A stretch of DNA of 64,000 nucleotides from B25-G16 sp964549945 (GCA_964549945.1 CAZJXD010000004.1:48182-112181); one strand, 5' to 3'; numbered from the stretch's first letter, positions 51,455 to 60,286 are shown. Translations and numbers: made by a program. The notes: generated by a model not told the origin, from the sequence alone.

Positions 51455-53476
51455 ATGCCCAGACCAGATAAGGATGTCATTCAGAGGATCGAGGAACTCC
51501 GGGAGCGGATAAGATATCACAACTACCGCTACTACGTGCTGGATAACCCGGAGATTTCGGACGCCGAGTACGACAGGCTCTTCGATGAGCTCGGGGCCCT
51601 GGAGGACAAATACCCAGGGCTCATCACCCCGGATTCCCCCACCCAAAGGGTAGGCGCTGCCCCGCTCGAGGAATTCAAAACCGTCAGGCACAGCCTCCCC
51701 ATGTTGAGCCTGAACAAGGCAACCTCCGAGGCCGAGTTCATGGACTTCCACCGCAGGGTGCGGGAGCTCTCGGGGGCCGAGGAGAAGCGGATCCACTACA
51801 CGGTGGAGCCCAAGTTCGATGGCCTCGCGGTTGAGCTCGTGTTCACCAGCGGCATATTTTCCCTGGGCTCCACCAGGGGAGACGGGGTGGTCGGAGAGGA
51901 TGTGACCATGAACCTGCGCACCATCAAGTCCATTCCCCTGAGGCTCATGGGCAAGCCGAACCCCGCGCTGATCGAGGTGCGGGGCGAGGTGATCATGAAC
52001 AAGGATGACTTCCACCGGCTCAACAAGAAGAGGGAGGCAATGGGGGAGCCCCTGTTCGCCAATCCCCGGAATGCCGCGGCCGGATCGGTGAGGCAGCTTG
52101 ATCCTCGGGTGACGAGCACCAGGCCCCTCAACATGTTCGTCTACGGCATGGGGAGGGTTGAGGGGGTGGAGGTAACCAATCACTGGGACAGCATACGGTA
52201 TTTGAAGGATCTGGGATTCAAGGTCAGCCGGTACGTGGAGCTGTGCGAGACCGTGGATCAGGTGAAGGACTACTACCAGAGGACGCTCGGGATGAGGAAC
52301 GATCTGCCCTACGAGATAGACGGGATCGTGATCAAGGTAAACGATTTCGAGATGCAGCATCGAATGGGCGAGCTCTCCCGAAGCCCTCGCTGGGCCGTTG
52401 CATGGAAGTTCCCGGCACACCAGGAACACACGAGAATAAACGACATCATCGTGAGCGTGGGCAGGACAGGGGCGCTCACCCCCGTTGCCGTGCTCGAGCC
52501 GGTGAGGGTGGGTGGCGTGGAGGTGAGCAGGGCCAGCCTGCACAACGAGGATGAGGTAAAAAAGAAGGACGTAAGGATCGGGGACACGGTGGTGATCCAG
52601 AGGGCAGGTGACGTGATCCCCGAGGTGGTGAAGGTGATGGAGTCCAAGAGAACCGGCAGGGAGAGGAAGTTCACCATGCCCGATCGATGCCCTGTATGCG
52701 GGTCCAAGGTGGAGCGGCCCGAGGGAGAGGCCGTTCACCGGTGCACCGGGATTGCCTGCCCCGCTCAGTTCAAGGAAAACCTGGCCCACTTCGTGTCAAA
52801 GGGGGCCATGGATATGGACGGGCTGGGATTCAAGTTCCTTGAGCAGATGGTGGACAAGAAGATCATCCAGGACCAGGCTGACCTCTACTTCCTTACCAGG
52901 GAAGACCTCATGAAGATGGACCGGATGGGAGACAAGCTCGCGGAAAACCTGCTCAACGCCATAGAGGCGAGCAGAAGCCCGTCGCTCACCAACCTCATCT
53001 ATGCCCTTGGCATCAGAAATGTGGGCTACCATCTCGCGGGGGTGCTGGCCAAACGGTTCACCTCCATCGACAATCTGGCCAAACAGGATATCGATGACCT
53101 CATCCAGGTCCATGAGATCGGGCCGGTCGTGGCCGAGAGCATCTATAACTTCTTCCATAACCCAAAAAACCTCCAGGTGCTGGACAAGCTCAAAAAAGGC
53201 GGGGTTGTGTTCCCCGTGGAGGAGGGCGCTGAAAAGGAGGCCCCTCTGGAGGGCATGACGTTCGTGCTGACCGGGGGCATGGATTCCCTCACCAGGGACG
53301 AGGCCCACGCCGTTATAGAAGATCTGGGGGGAAGGGTGTCCTCGTCGGTAAGCAAGAAGACGGATTACGTGGTGGTCGGCCGGGATCCAGGCTCGAAATA
53401 CGACCGCGCCCTGAAGCTGGGGATCAAGATGTTACACGAGGATGAGTTCAAGAAGTTGGTAGGGGATCGGGCTTGA
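51455..53476 (+). CDS. ligA: NAD-dependent DNA ligase
   Basis: 673 residues, the normal length. N-terminal NAD-binding part (H-N-Y-R-Y-Y-V-L-D), adenylation lysine K120 in V-E-P-K-F-D-G-L, G-E-D-V-T-M-N-L-R-T-I, R-G-E-V-I-M, OB-fold region, zinc finger C-P-V-C-G-S-K and following C-x-G-I-A-C-P (about 412-437), four helix-hairpin-helix motifs, and a C-terminal BRCT domain (about 595-673). It seals nicks during replication and repair. It stands alone. Confidence 0.97.
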   Translation: MPRPDKDVIQRIEELRERIRYHNYRYYVLDNPEISDAEYDRLFDELGALEDKYPGLITPDSPTQRVGAAPLEEFKTVRHSLPMLSLNKATSEAEFMDFHRRVRELSGAEEKRIHYTVEPKFDGLAVELVFTSGIFSLGSTRGDGVVGEDVTMNLRTIKSIPLRLMGKPNPALIEVRGEVIMNKDDFHRLNKKREAMGEPLFANPRNAAAGSVRQLDPRVTSTRPLNMFVYGMGRVEGVEVTNHWDSIRYLKDLGFKVSRYVELCETVDQVKDYYQRTLGMRNDLPYEIDGIVIKVNDFEMQHRMGELSRSPRWAVAWKFPAHQEHTRINDIIVSVGRTGALTPVAVLEPVRVGGVEVSRASLHNEDEVKKKDVRIGDTVVIQRAGDVIPEVVKVMESKRTGRERKFTMPDRCPVCGSKVERPEGEAVHRCTGIACPAQFKENLAHFVSKGAMDMDGLGFKFLEQMVDKKIIQDQADLYFLTREDLMKMDRMGDKLAENLLNAIEASRSPSLTNLIYALGIRNVGYHLAGVLAKRFTSIDNLAKQDIDDLIQVHEIGPVVAESIYNFFHNPKNLQVLDKLKKGGVVFPVEEGAEKEAPLEGMTFVLTGGMDSLTRDEAHAVIEDLGGRVSSSVSKKTDYVVVGRDPGSKYDRALKLGIKMLHEDEFKKLVGDRA

Positions 53477-53563
53477 CCTCGTTGCCCGTTGGGTATACCA
53501 TGCTCCAAGGCGGATAGCCCGCAGCACTGAATAAAGACTAACTCTCAAGGAAGGAGGAGACCC

Positions 53564-54082
53564 ATGGTTGACCCGAACGATCTCGTGTGCGTGACCCGAT
53601 ACTGCCCGAACTGTGGGACCGAGATATTTTGCCGGTCTGATTACGAGAAACACAGGGTGTTCTATCTATCGGAGGATATGACCGATCCCACCCATGCCTG
53701 CCCCCAGTGCGAGTTTAATCTCATAAACGTTCCATTTGAGCTATTGCTCGAGGACCCCGATCTCGCGAAGGAGAGGAGATCGCTTCCTCACAAGGTCCAG
53801 ACCGGCAGGAGACTGGTCGAAGCGGTGTTCCGGAGGCGACCGGACCTTTTCGGGAGTAAGGCCGCGGCAAAAAGGGCGATCGATGCCGTAGGGGCGGTCC
53901 TCTTTGATCTGCTCTCAACCGGAGAGGCAGTGAGGTGGCCGGGCCTTGGGAGCTTCAAGGTCGAGGAGAGAAAGGCTCGAAGGGGAAGAAATCCACGAAC
54001 CGGAAGGGAGCTTCAGATCCCCGCGAAAAAGGCGATTCGCTTTAGGCCAGCCGGGGCACTCAAGGAACGACTGAACAGCTAG
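53564..54082 (+). CDS. zinc-ribbon plus HU/IHF-like DNA-binding protein
   Basis: 172 residues with GGAGGAG upstream. The N-terminal part has C-P-N-C-G and a later C-P-Q-C (about 15-50), a zinc ribbon. From about 85 it follows HU/IHF: L-V-E-A-V-F-R-R-R-P-D-L-F-G-S-K-A-A-A-K-R-A-I, then V-R-W-P-G-L-G-S-F-K-V-E-E-R-K-A-R, R-N-P-R-T-G and K-K-A-I-R-F-R-P-A. HU binds and bends DNA. The fusion with a zinc ribbon is not standard. It follows ligA by about 90 bp. Confidence 0.8.
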   Translation: MVDPNDLVCVTRYCPNCGTEIFCRSDYEKHRVFYLSEDMTDPTHACPQCEFNLINVPFELLLEDPDLAKERRSLPHKVQTGRRLVEAVFRRRPDLFGSKAAAKRAIDAVGAVLFDLLSTGEAVRWPGLGSFKVEERKARRGRNPRTGRELQIPAKKAIRFRPAGALKERLNS

Positions 54083-54206
54083 CCACCAGCAACTTCCCTG
54101 CGAGCGAGGAGATCTTTTGAGGCTTCAGGTTTGAGCCCTTCGCTCAACGCCATGCGCTCCGCCCTGAGATTGCGTCGATACGAGCTACACTGAATCGCGA
54201 AGAAGG

Positions 54207-54911
54207 ATGTCACAGGATCAGAAATCATCACAAATGATTGCGGGTTACTCCCATTACTTCCTGGTGGTCGTGGCCCTTTTCATCACCTGCCTGATCACGG
54301 CAAACATCATCGCCGTGAAGCTCATTTCCGTATTTGGCATGGTGCTCCCTGCGGCTATTATCGTGTTCCCCATCAACTATATCCTGGGCGATGTGCTCAC
54401 CGAGGTCTACGGCTATCGCCAGGCGCGCAGTGTAATCTGGCTTGGCTTTGCCTGCAACCTCATCCTGGTGATCGCCGTTTGGCTGGGAGGGCTTCTTCCG
54501 GCCGCCTCATTCTGGGACGGGCAATCAGCCTACGCGCGCATCCTGGGCTACACCCCGAGGATCTTAGCCGCCTCCTTCCTCGCGTACCTGGTGGGTGAGT
54601 TCTCGAACTCCTTCGTGCTCGCCAAGATGAAGATCGCCACCAAAGGACGACACCTGTGGTCGCGCACCGTCGGATCAACCCTGGTGGGCCAGGGACTTGA
54701 CTCCATGGTGTTCATTACGCTCGCCTTCGCGGGAACGATCCCCTTTTCCGGCCTTTTATCAGCCATTATTACCCAGTGGCTCGTGAAAACCGCCTACGAG
54801 GCAGCGGTCACCCCCCTCACTTACAAGGCCGTGAACTTCCTCAAGCGCCACGAGGGCCTGGACATGTATGACTACGACACCCGGTTCAACCCGCTGCTTC
54901 TCCGCACCTAA
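54207..54911 (+). CDS. queuosine precursor transporter (YhhQ/DUF165 family)
   Basis: 234 residues with about six membrane helices. Family marks: F-I-T-C-L-I-T-A-N-I-I-A-V-K-L-I, P-I-N-Y-I-L-G-D-V-L-T-E-V-Y-G-Y-R-Q-A-R, G-E-F-S-N-S-F-V-L-A-K-M-K and S-T-L-V-G-Q-G-L-D-S-M. These proteins import queuine-precursor bases (preQ0/preQ1) for tRNA modification. It stands alone. Confidence 0.92.
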   Translation: MSQDQKSSQMIAGYSHYFLVVVALFITCLITANIIAVKLISVFGMVLPAAIIVFPINYILGDVLTEVYGYRQARSVIWLGFACNLILVIAVWLGGLLPAASFWDGQSAYARILGYTPRILAASFLAYLVGEFSNSFVLAKMKIATKGRHLWSRTVGSTLVGQGLDSMVFITLAFAGTIPFSGLLSAIITQWLVKTAYEAAVTPLTYKAVNFLKRHEGLDMYDYDTRFNPLLLRT

Positions 54912-55065
54912 CGCCGCCTTTTCCTATCGTTACAGGCCCTGCACCTTGTGCCTTCTGCATGTGACTTTCCTTAGACAAATCCACCACTCACGGCTTATTA
55001 TTAAAGAAGGCGCAAAGGGCTTCATGGGGCCATTCATAGTAGAGACGTGACGCCCCTCGTAGACA

Positions 55066-56006
55066 ATGGAGGGCACAGTGGCCGATACGTATATCCATAT
55101 CGGGGAGATGCTGGCGAGAAACGCGCGTATGTACCCCGATGACGTGGCGCTCGTGGAGCGGATTCCGGCCGAGCATGCCAGGAGGGAGATTACGTGGAGG
55201 CAGTTCGATGAGGCCTCGAACCGATTTGCCCAGGTGCTCTCGCAAAGGGGCATCACAAAGGGCGCGAAGGTGATTCACCTCATGTACAACTCCATTGAAT
55301 GGCCCATCGCCTACTTCGGCATCGTGAGGACGGGCGCGTGGGTGGTGCCGCTCAATTTCAGGTTTACCAGTGCCGATGTCAAGTACTGTGTAAAGGTGGC
55401 GGAGCCGAGCCTCATGCTTTTCGGCGAAGAGTTCACCGAACGGATCGACGCTATACAGGACCAGATCCAAATACCACGGTACATCTGCGCGGGAACGCGG
55501 GTTCCTGCCTATGCGGAGCCCTTTGAGGAAGCGCTCGAAGGTGCCCCGCCCGTCCCGCCAGGCGTGGAGCTCACCTATAATGACTCCTGCGGCCACGGCG
55601 AACACCATGCGGAAGGGATGGCTCTTCACCGGGGACATGGCGAGACAGGATGAGGATGGATTCATCTACCTCGTTGACAGGAAAAAGGATATCATTATCA
55701 CAGGCGGTGAGAATGTCTTCCCCGTGGAGGTGGAGCATTTCATCCATGCCCACCCGAGCGTGAAGGATGCCGCGGCCATAGGGTACCCACGAGAGACCAG
55801 GAGAGATCGTGGCACTTGTCATTGAAGTGGCGCCGGGAAGAGTACTCAACGAAGAGGAGGTGATCCGGTACTGCGAGGAGCTCCCCAGGTACAAGAGACC
55901 ACGCAAAATCTTCTTCGGCGAGGTTCCTCGAAATCCCACGGGCAAGATAGAGAAGCCGAAGCTCAGAAAGCGATACATCGGAGTGGATGAGACCTTTCAA
56001 GGTTGA
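55066..56006 (+). pseudogene. decayed acyl-CoA synthetase / AMP-binding enzyme
   Basis: The N-terminal part (55066 to about 55585) reads as an acyl-CoA ligase (N-A-R-M-Y-P-D-D-V-A-L-V-E-R, then V-V-P-L-N-F-R-F-T). It jumps in a new frame directly into the C-terminal region (W-L-F-T-G-D-M-A, D-R-K-K-D-I-I-I-T-G-G-E-N-V-F-P-V-E-V-E), so roughly 200-250 residues with the ATP-binding S-G-T-T-G loop are missing. A second frame change near 55790 leads to the final part (Y-K-R-P-R-K-I-F-F and T-G-K-I). It cannot be active. Confidence 0.88.
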
Positions 56007-56031
56007 AGGCTAACCCAGGCTCACTCCTCCT

Positions 56032-56379
56032 TTAACAGCAGCCGGAGCAGCTGGTTCTCTCGGTGCTCTCGGATATATCTCCCCTTTTTTCATCTGCTTC
56101 CACCACGCAGCAGCATGAAGAGCCTTCTCTGCCAAGGGCGGCGTTGATGACCGCGTTTGCACATCCTACCCCTGCCTGTACGGTCAAGGCCTCAGTGGGG
56201 CAGTTTCGCTGGCATGCTCCGCACTCCATGCAGGCATCGCGCTCTTCAATGATGGCAGATCCATCGTTCATGCGAAACACCCCGTGTGGGCATACGACTA
56301 GGCACATGCCGCAGCCTACACATCGCTCCCCGTCCAATTGCAGGGTGACCACATCCTTGAGATAGATCAGCTGTCTCAT
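56032..56379 (-). CDS. hgcB: HgcB, ferredoxin partner in mercury methylation
   Basis: 115 residues. Two [4Fe-4S] motifs: C-V-G-C-G-M-C-L-V-V-C-P and C-M-E-C-G-A-C-Q-R-N-C-P, each followed by typical HgcB segments (G-V-F-R-M-N-D-G and A-L-T-V-Q-A-G-V-G-C-A-N-A-V-I). The conserved extra cysteine (G-V-G-C) and the C-terminal S-G-C-C pair set it apart from plain ferredoxins. HgcB donates electrons to the corrinoid of HgcA and may hand over Hg(II). It starts 12 bp after the hgcA stop. Confidence 0.93.
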   Translation of the reverse strand: MRQLIYLKDVVTLQLDGERCVGCGMCLVVCPHGVFRMNDGSAIIEERDACMECGACQRNCPTEALTVQAGVGCANAVINAALGREGSSCCCVVEADEKRGDISESTERTSCSGCC

Positions 56380-56391
56380 TCCATAAACTCC

Positions 56392-57567
56392 CTACGCGAG
56401 AAAGCGTGCCCCCAGCCAGAGACACAGGCCAATGCCCGCCATTGAAATCTCAATTGGTAGGGCCCACCTCATCTCCTTTCTCACCCCTGAGAGCGAGGTG
56501 TAGGTAGAGCAACCGGTGAAGGTCATTGCCAGGTACGCCGCTGTTGCCGGCACGAGAAGAGCCCAGGCGAGCGCCTGGAGACGTCCTGCCCAAATAGTCA
56601 GATCCCAGACATTCAGGGCGATCAGGGCTCCTGCACCGACAAGGCCCATGATCAGGCCCTTCAGGAAGAAGACCCGACCCGGCAACCACGGTAAGAACAG
56701 AGGGGTCAAGACCGCACCTGCTGCCAGGGCGACCAGCAATGCGAGCAGCGCAGATGAACCGTACTCCAATGCACCGGACCAAAACTCCCCAGGGCTTCCG
56801 AGCCCTCCCAGCACAAAGACGATGGGAGCTATGATGATGCCCCACTTGAGGGCTCCCACCAGCTCAACGGGGATCAGGACTGCCCGTTCCCACATGGTAA
56901 AGGTTTTCCGACGCATCACCTGTGTCGCCGTGAGACCTGCATCCAGAAAGGCAGGAAGATCGGCTGCCCTTATCGGCCCGTAGACCACCTTGAACCCGGA
57001 GAGTCTCTGCACCAGGTGGGCTGCAACACCCGGTCCTGCTAGCTGCGGGAGGATCAACTTATGGTGAGATACCACCCTTTTGAGCCCGCTCGCGTCAACT
57101 TTACGCACGAGCTCCTCGGTTCCAAAAGTGCCCTTGCCCGCGGAGCACCATACGTTGATACCCTTGGTATCAAGTACCAGGATCCAGGCATCGCGGCCCG
57201 TCAAGGCCTCGCGCAGGCGATCAAAGCTCATCTTGTAGTTGGCGGTGACCAGCACAGGGGATTTGTCATCCGGTCTTCCAAGCGCGTAGAGACCGGATTC
57301 CACGGTGTAATGCATACGTCCGATACCCCATCGGGCCTTACTACTTCCCCACCGATCTGCCCAACGAAGGGAGGACGAAACCCTGGGGACAGCGCCGACT
57401 GGGGTCTGGATCGAGCCTAGGACAAAGGGCTGAGACAGGCTTGGAAGACATACCTGTTCCTTTGCAGCCTCCGAGCAGCACGTGGTTCCAGGACCTATGT
57501 CGGCCCCGGTTCCGCAGCAGGAATCGGGAAGTTTCATCTCGCGTGAAATGCTCTTCTCTTCATTCAT
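56392..57567 (-). CDS. hgcA: HgcA, corrinoid protein of mercury methylation
   Basis: 391 residues from the ATG at 57567. The cap-helix motif N-V-W-C-S-A-G-K-G is present (Cys about 141); this cysteine coordinates the cobalt of the corrinoid in HgcA. The soluble domain is CdhD-like (S-F-D-R-L-R-E-A-L, L-V-L-D-T-K-G-I) and the C-terminal part has about five membrane helices (with F-T-G-C-S-T-Y-T-S-L-S-G-V-R-K-E-M). The N-terminus holds extra cysteines (D-S-C-C-G, T-T-C-C). It transfers a methyl group to Hg(II), making methylmercury. hgcB follows. Confidence 0.95.
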   Translation of the reverse strand: MNEEKSISREMKLPDSCCGTGADIGPGTTCCSEAAKEQVCLPSLSQPFVLGSIQTPVGAVPRVSSSLRWADRWGSSKARWGIGRMHYTVESGLYALGRPDDKSPVLVTANYKMSFDRLREALTGRDAWILVLDTKGINVWCSAGKGTFGTEELVRKVDASGLKRVVSHHKLILPQLAGPGVAAHLVQRLSGFKVVYGPIRAADLPAFLDAGLTATQVMRRKTFTMWERAVLIPVELVGALKWGIIIAPIVFVLGGLGSPGEFWSGALEYGSSALLALLVALAAGAVLTPLFLPWLPGRVFFLKGLIMGLVGAGALIALNVWDLTIWAGRLQALAWALLVPATAAYLAMTFTGCSTYTSLSGVRKEMRWALPIEISMAGIGLCLWLGARFLA

Positions 57568-58357
57568 AATCGGTTTTTCCTCTATAACCCTGACGTTTCG
57601 AGCATATTGGTGAAGAAAATATATAGGCATCATATTCCCTTTGTCAACCCGCTACCCATGTTGCCCTCTCCGATGCTCGCCATGCCCTGCGCCCTAGACC
57701 CTATGCCTTTGTTATCCTAAATCTCAAGCGACTTAGAATTACGGATTTAAATTCCGTATATATAATTAAATATAATTATTGCATTTTTCCCTATATGTTG
57801 GTATCAAGAAAAAAATTTATCTTTTCTCCATAGCTCAAAGAAATCAGGTTATGGGTTCTGATAGATATTCGCCGTATGCCATGGATACGCCTTTATTGCG
57901 TGTCCTATGAAACCTGGGGCCCCCAAATGCCGCGCCAGGAACCGTATCTTGCAAGAGAAGATAACTCTGGAGAGAGGAATAACGGTCCGGTGTAAGAAGT
58001 CCGGCGGCCAGATCGAGATAGCGTCCCCCAGAGATCAGAGGCCGGGGTCTGCCGAGATGGCAGAATCCCCGTCTGATGCCCTAGTGCCCTCTAAATCCAT
58101 GGCACCACCTCCCCATGGTGAGGAGGGCGCCGGGGAATTTCAATTCTTGCCTGAGGAGGTTGCCTTTGCGGGCTAGGCAGGATTCCGGAAGGGGTTCGCT
58201 GCCGGCATCATAGATGGCGTGCTTCTAACCTCCGCAACACTCCCCTGAATAGAAAAGAGCAAGCTTTGCTGTGATAATCTGTGAAAAAAGGGGATGTTTC
58301 CAGGATTATACCTTTCTCAAGGATAAATGGGCAGAGGCCTGAACAATAAGGTGCGCT
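57568..58357. other. intergenic stretch upstream of hgcA
   Basis: About 790 bp between the divergent hgcA and arfB genes. A palindrome ACGGATTTAAATTCCGT lies at 57741-57757, within an AT-rich region about 175 bp from the hgcA start. GCCCTATGCC-like repeats lie at about 57680-57710. A frame at 57907-58176 is not supported. Confidence 0.5.
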
Positions 58358-58786
58358 ATGATCCGGATCACATCATCGATTGCAATTGAGGAACGAGAAC
58401 TCAAGGAGGAGTTTATCCGCAGCTCAGGGCCGGGTGGCCAGCATGTCAACAAGGTTGCCACGGCGGTGAAGCTCCGCTTCGATGCGGTACGTTCCCCCTC
58501 TTTGTCCGAGGAGGTGCGTGCTCGGCTCATCCGGTTGGCAGGTAGGCGGATCACTGAGGATGGGGTGATCGTTATTGATGCCCGGCGGTTTCGCAGTCAG
58601 GAGCGAAACCGCCGGGATGCCAGGGACAGGCTTGCGGCCTTGATTCGCAGGGCAGCTGAGATGCCGGCATCGCGACGCAAAACGCATCCGGCAGCTGCCT
58701 CCAAAACGCGCAGGCTTGAGGACAAGAGCCGTCGGGCAGAGATCAAGCGGATTCGACGAAGTCCTCCTATGGCCGGGGATGAGTGA
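58358..58786 (+). CDS. arfB: ArfB ribosome-rescue peptidyl-tRNA hydrolase
   Basis: 142 residues. The class I release-factor GGQ motif is present in S-G-P-G-G-Q-H-V-N-K (about 23-32), and the C-terminus is the long basic tail of ArfB (K-T-R-R-L-E-D-K-S-R-R and following). It frees stalled ribosomes by hydrolysing peptidyl-tRNA. Length and layout are typical. It stands alone. Confidence 0.95.
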   Translation: MIRITSSIAIEERELKEEFIRSSGPGGQHVNKVATAVKLRFDAVRSPSLSEEVRARLIRLAGRRITEDGVIVIDARRFRSQERNRRDARDRLAALIRRAAEMPASRRKTHPAAASKTRRLEDKSRRAEIKRIRRSPPMAGDE

Positions 58787-59351
58787 AAACAAACATGGAA
58801 CTTGAGGCGTAAATTTCCGGTGATCTGAAAAACTGGTAAAGCCTCCCTTTGATCCTTTTGGAATGTATTGGAGAATGTTATGGCCTGCCTGTCTCTATTA
58901 CCCTCATTTTCTTTACGCCAGAGGGATTTGTCCGGGGCGCCGTGCAAAGGTCATAATTGACACCCCGCTGCAATTTTCCTATACTCCCTCCATGCCGGTT
59001 CACCGGCTAACTTCAAAATGTTACCAAATAATTAAAAATTTGATTATAGCTCTAATTCCGTAACTAGATTGCCATCAGGGATATGGATGTCTTTTTTTCG
59101 ACCGAAGAGTTCCATGCTGTTGTGCCCGCATAAGGTGCAGATAGAGGCGGGCGATCTGCTCCTCAGGGACATCCCAGTTCTCCGTATATGGATGTCTCTA
59201 TAGGCGACGGGCGCCCGCCTGGATCATCGGGAACAAGCAGGCTCATAGCGAATGCCTAGTTCGGTCGTAAAAAAAGACATCCATATCCCTCACTATAATT
59301 CTAGGGAGTTAGATACATAATTGATCAAAAACTTATACCTAGGAGGTGAAA
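58787..59351. other. intergenic stretch holding a MITE-like element
   Basis: About 560 bp before the tautomerase gene; the 59077-59290 interval is a small element with long inverted ends. No gene is supported. Confidence 0.6.
59077..59290. mobile_element. MITE-like element with 30-bp terminal inverted repeats
   Basis: 214 bp. The left end AGGGATATGGATGTCTTTTT followed by TTCGACCGAA (59077-59106) is repeated inverted at 59260-59290 with one extra base. A third partial copy of ATATGGATGTCT lies inside (about 59185). An internal minus-strand frame reads W-D-V-P-E-E-Q-I-A-R-L-Y-L-H-L, so the element may come from a deleted gene end. Target duplications are unclear. Confidence 0.65.
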
Positions 59352-59552
59352 ATGCCCATTGTTCATGTAAACGTCTGGGAGGGTTTTGGAGGGGAAAAGG
59401 CCAAAACCGTGATCCAAAACATCACGAAGGTGTTTGTGGATTTGGGTGTCCCGTCACATGCCGTGGAGGTAATCGTGCATGAGATCCAGAAATCGCACTG
59501 GGGGGTTGGCGGGGAACCAGCATCGGAAAAGTTCAAGGACATATCTCCTTAA
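59352..59552 (+). CDS. 4-oxalocrotonate tautomerase family protein
   Basis: 66 residues from the ATG at 59352; AGGAGGTGA lies just upstream and overlaps a GTG that is not the start. The catalytic Pro is the second residue (M-P-I-V-H-V-N-V-W-E-G), and V-I-V-H-E-I-Q-K-S-H-W-G-V-G-G is the family's C-terminal motif. It interconverts keto-enol forms, probably of an aromatic or other metabolite. It precedes a tRNA-binding-domain gene by 44 bp. Confidence 0.9.
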   Translation: MPIVHVNVWEGFGGEKAKTVIQNITKVFVDLGVPSHAVEVIVHEIQKSHWGVGGEPASEKFKDISP

Positions 59553-59596
59553 GGGCGCGGTTTCACTAATTCACGGTTTGGGTAAGGAGGGATTCT

Positions 59597-59917
59597 ATGG
59601 TTACCTTTGATGAGTTCATGAAGCTGGAGATCAAGATAGGTACGGTAACAGCAGCAGACAGGGTTGCGGGCGCCGATAAACTGATTCGGCTGGAGCTTGA
59701 TTGCGGGGCTGAAACGAGGCAGGTGGTCGCGGGTTTCGCACCGGACTACACCCCAGAGCAGCTCGTGGGGAAACAGATGCCGGTGGTGGTCAACCTGGCG
59801 CCAAGGAAGCTGCGTGGTATTGAAAGCAGGGGGATGATCCTCGCAGTGGATGTGGCGGGCAGGCCAATTCTGCTCACTCCCGTGGACCGTGTTCCGCCCG
59901 GGAGTGAGGTGCGGTGA
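59597..59917 (+). CDS. tRNA-binding (EMAP/MetG C-terminal) domain protein
   Basis: 106 residues comprising one tRNA-binding OB fold: F-M-K-L-E-I-K-I-G-T-V, D-K-L-I-R-L-E-L-D-C-G, R-Q-V-V-A-G-F-A-P, V-V-V-N-L-A-P-R-K-L-R-G-I-E-S-R-G-M-I-L-A and a V-D-R-V-P-P-G-S-E end. Free-standing forms resemble CsaA or the C-terminal dimerisation domain of methionyl-tRNA synthetase. Function here is uncertain. GGAGG precedes the ATG. Confidence 0.88.
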   Translation: MVTFDEFMKLEIKIGTVTAADRVAGADKLIRLELDCGAETRQVVAGFAPDYTPEQLVGKQMPVVVNLAPRKLRGIESRGMILAVDVAGRPILLTPVDRVPPGSEVR

Positions 59918-60038
59918 GGGTCGGATGAGGGATTACCCATTCAAGGGCGGGCCCCGGTGGAATTTGTCTTATCACTCCACGGCATACACATCTCACCATA
60001 CTTAAATGTGCCTTGATGCAACGTGAAGGAGAGCGCAT

Positions 60039-60070
60039 AAAAAAGGCGGCACCCTTTCGGGGTGCCGCCT
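60039..60070 (-). terminator. bidirectional stem-loop after the cold-shock gene
   Basis: GGCGGCACCC (60045-60054) and GGGTGCCGCC (60060-60069) form a perfect 10-bp stem. On the minus strand it is followed by TTTTTT, giving a good terminator for the cold-shock gene, which ends at 60086. Confidence 0.85.
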
Positions 60071-60085
60071 TCGAGAGGCTTTTTT

Positions 60086-60286
60086 TTAAAGTGACTCTAC
60101 ATTTGTAGCTTTAGGGCCTCGAGGGCTTGTCTCGATCTCAAACCGGACTCGCTGGCCTTCGTTTAGGGTTTTGAACCCGGGCCCATTGATGCCGGTGTGA
60201 TGCACGAAGATATCCTCGCCATCATCCTGCTCAATAAAGCCATAGCCCTTCTTCTCGCTGAACCACTTTACAGTTCCTTCTGCCAT
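60086..60286 (-). CDS. cold-shock protein
   Basis: 66 residues, one cold-shock domain with both RNA-binding motifs: K-G-Y-G-F-I (about 13-18) and D-I-F-V-H-H (about 25-30). It starts A-E-G-T-V-K-W-F. It binds single-stranded RNA or DNA as an RNA chaperone. AGGAGGA lies before the ATG. Its transcript has a 5' leader of about 135 nt, which is usual for CspA-type genes. Confidence 0.96.
   Translation of the reverse strand: MAEGTVKWFSEKKGYGFIEQDDGEDIFVHHTGINGPGFKTLNEGQRVRFEIETSPRGPKATNVESL

Noticed and set aside
51422..52789. A 455-codon open frame on the minus strand
   Set aside because: It lies antisense over ligA and is His/Leu/Pro-rich without any family pattern; it is a by-product of codon use in ligA.
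57907..58176. An 89-codon plus-strand frame upstream of arfB
   Set aside because: No ribosome site, low-complexity Pro/Ser/Gly content and no recognised motif.
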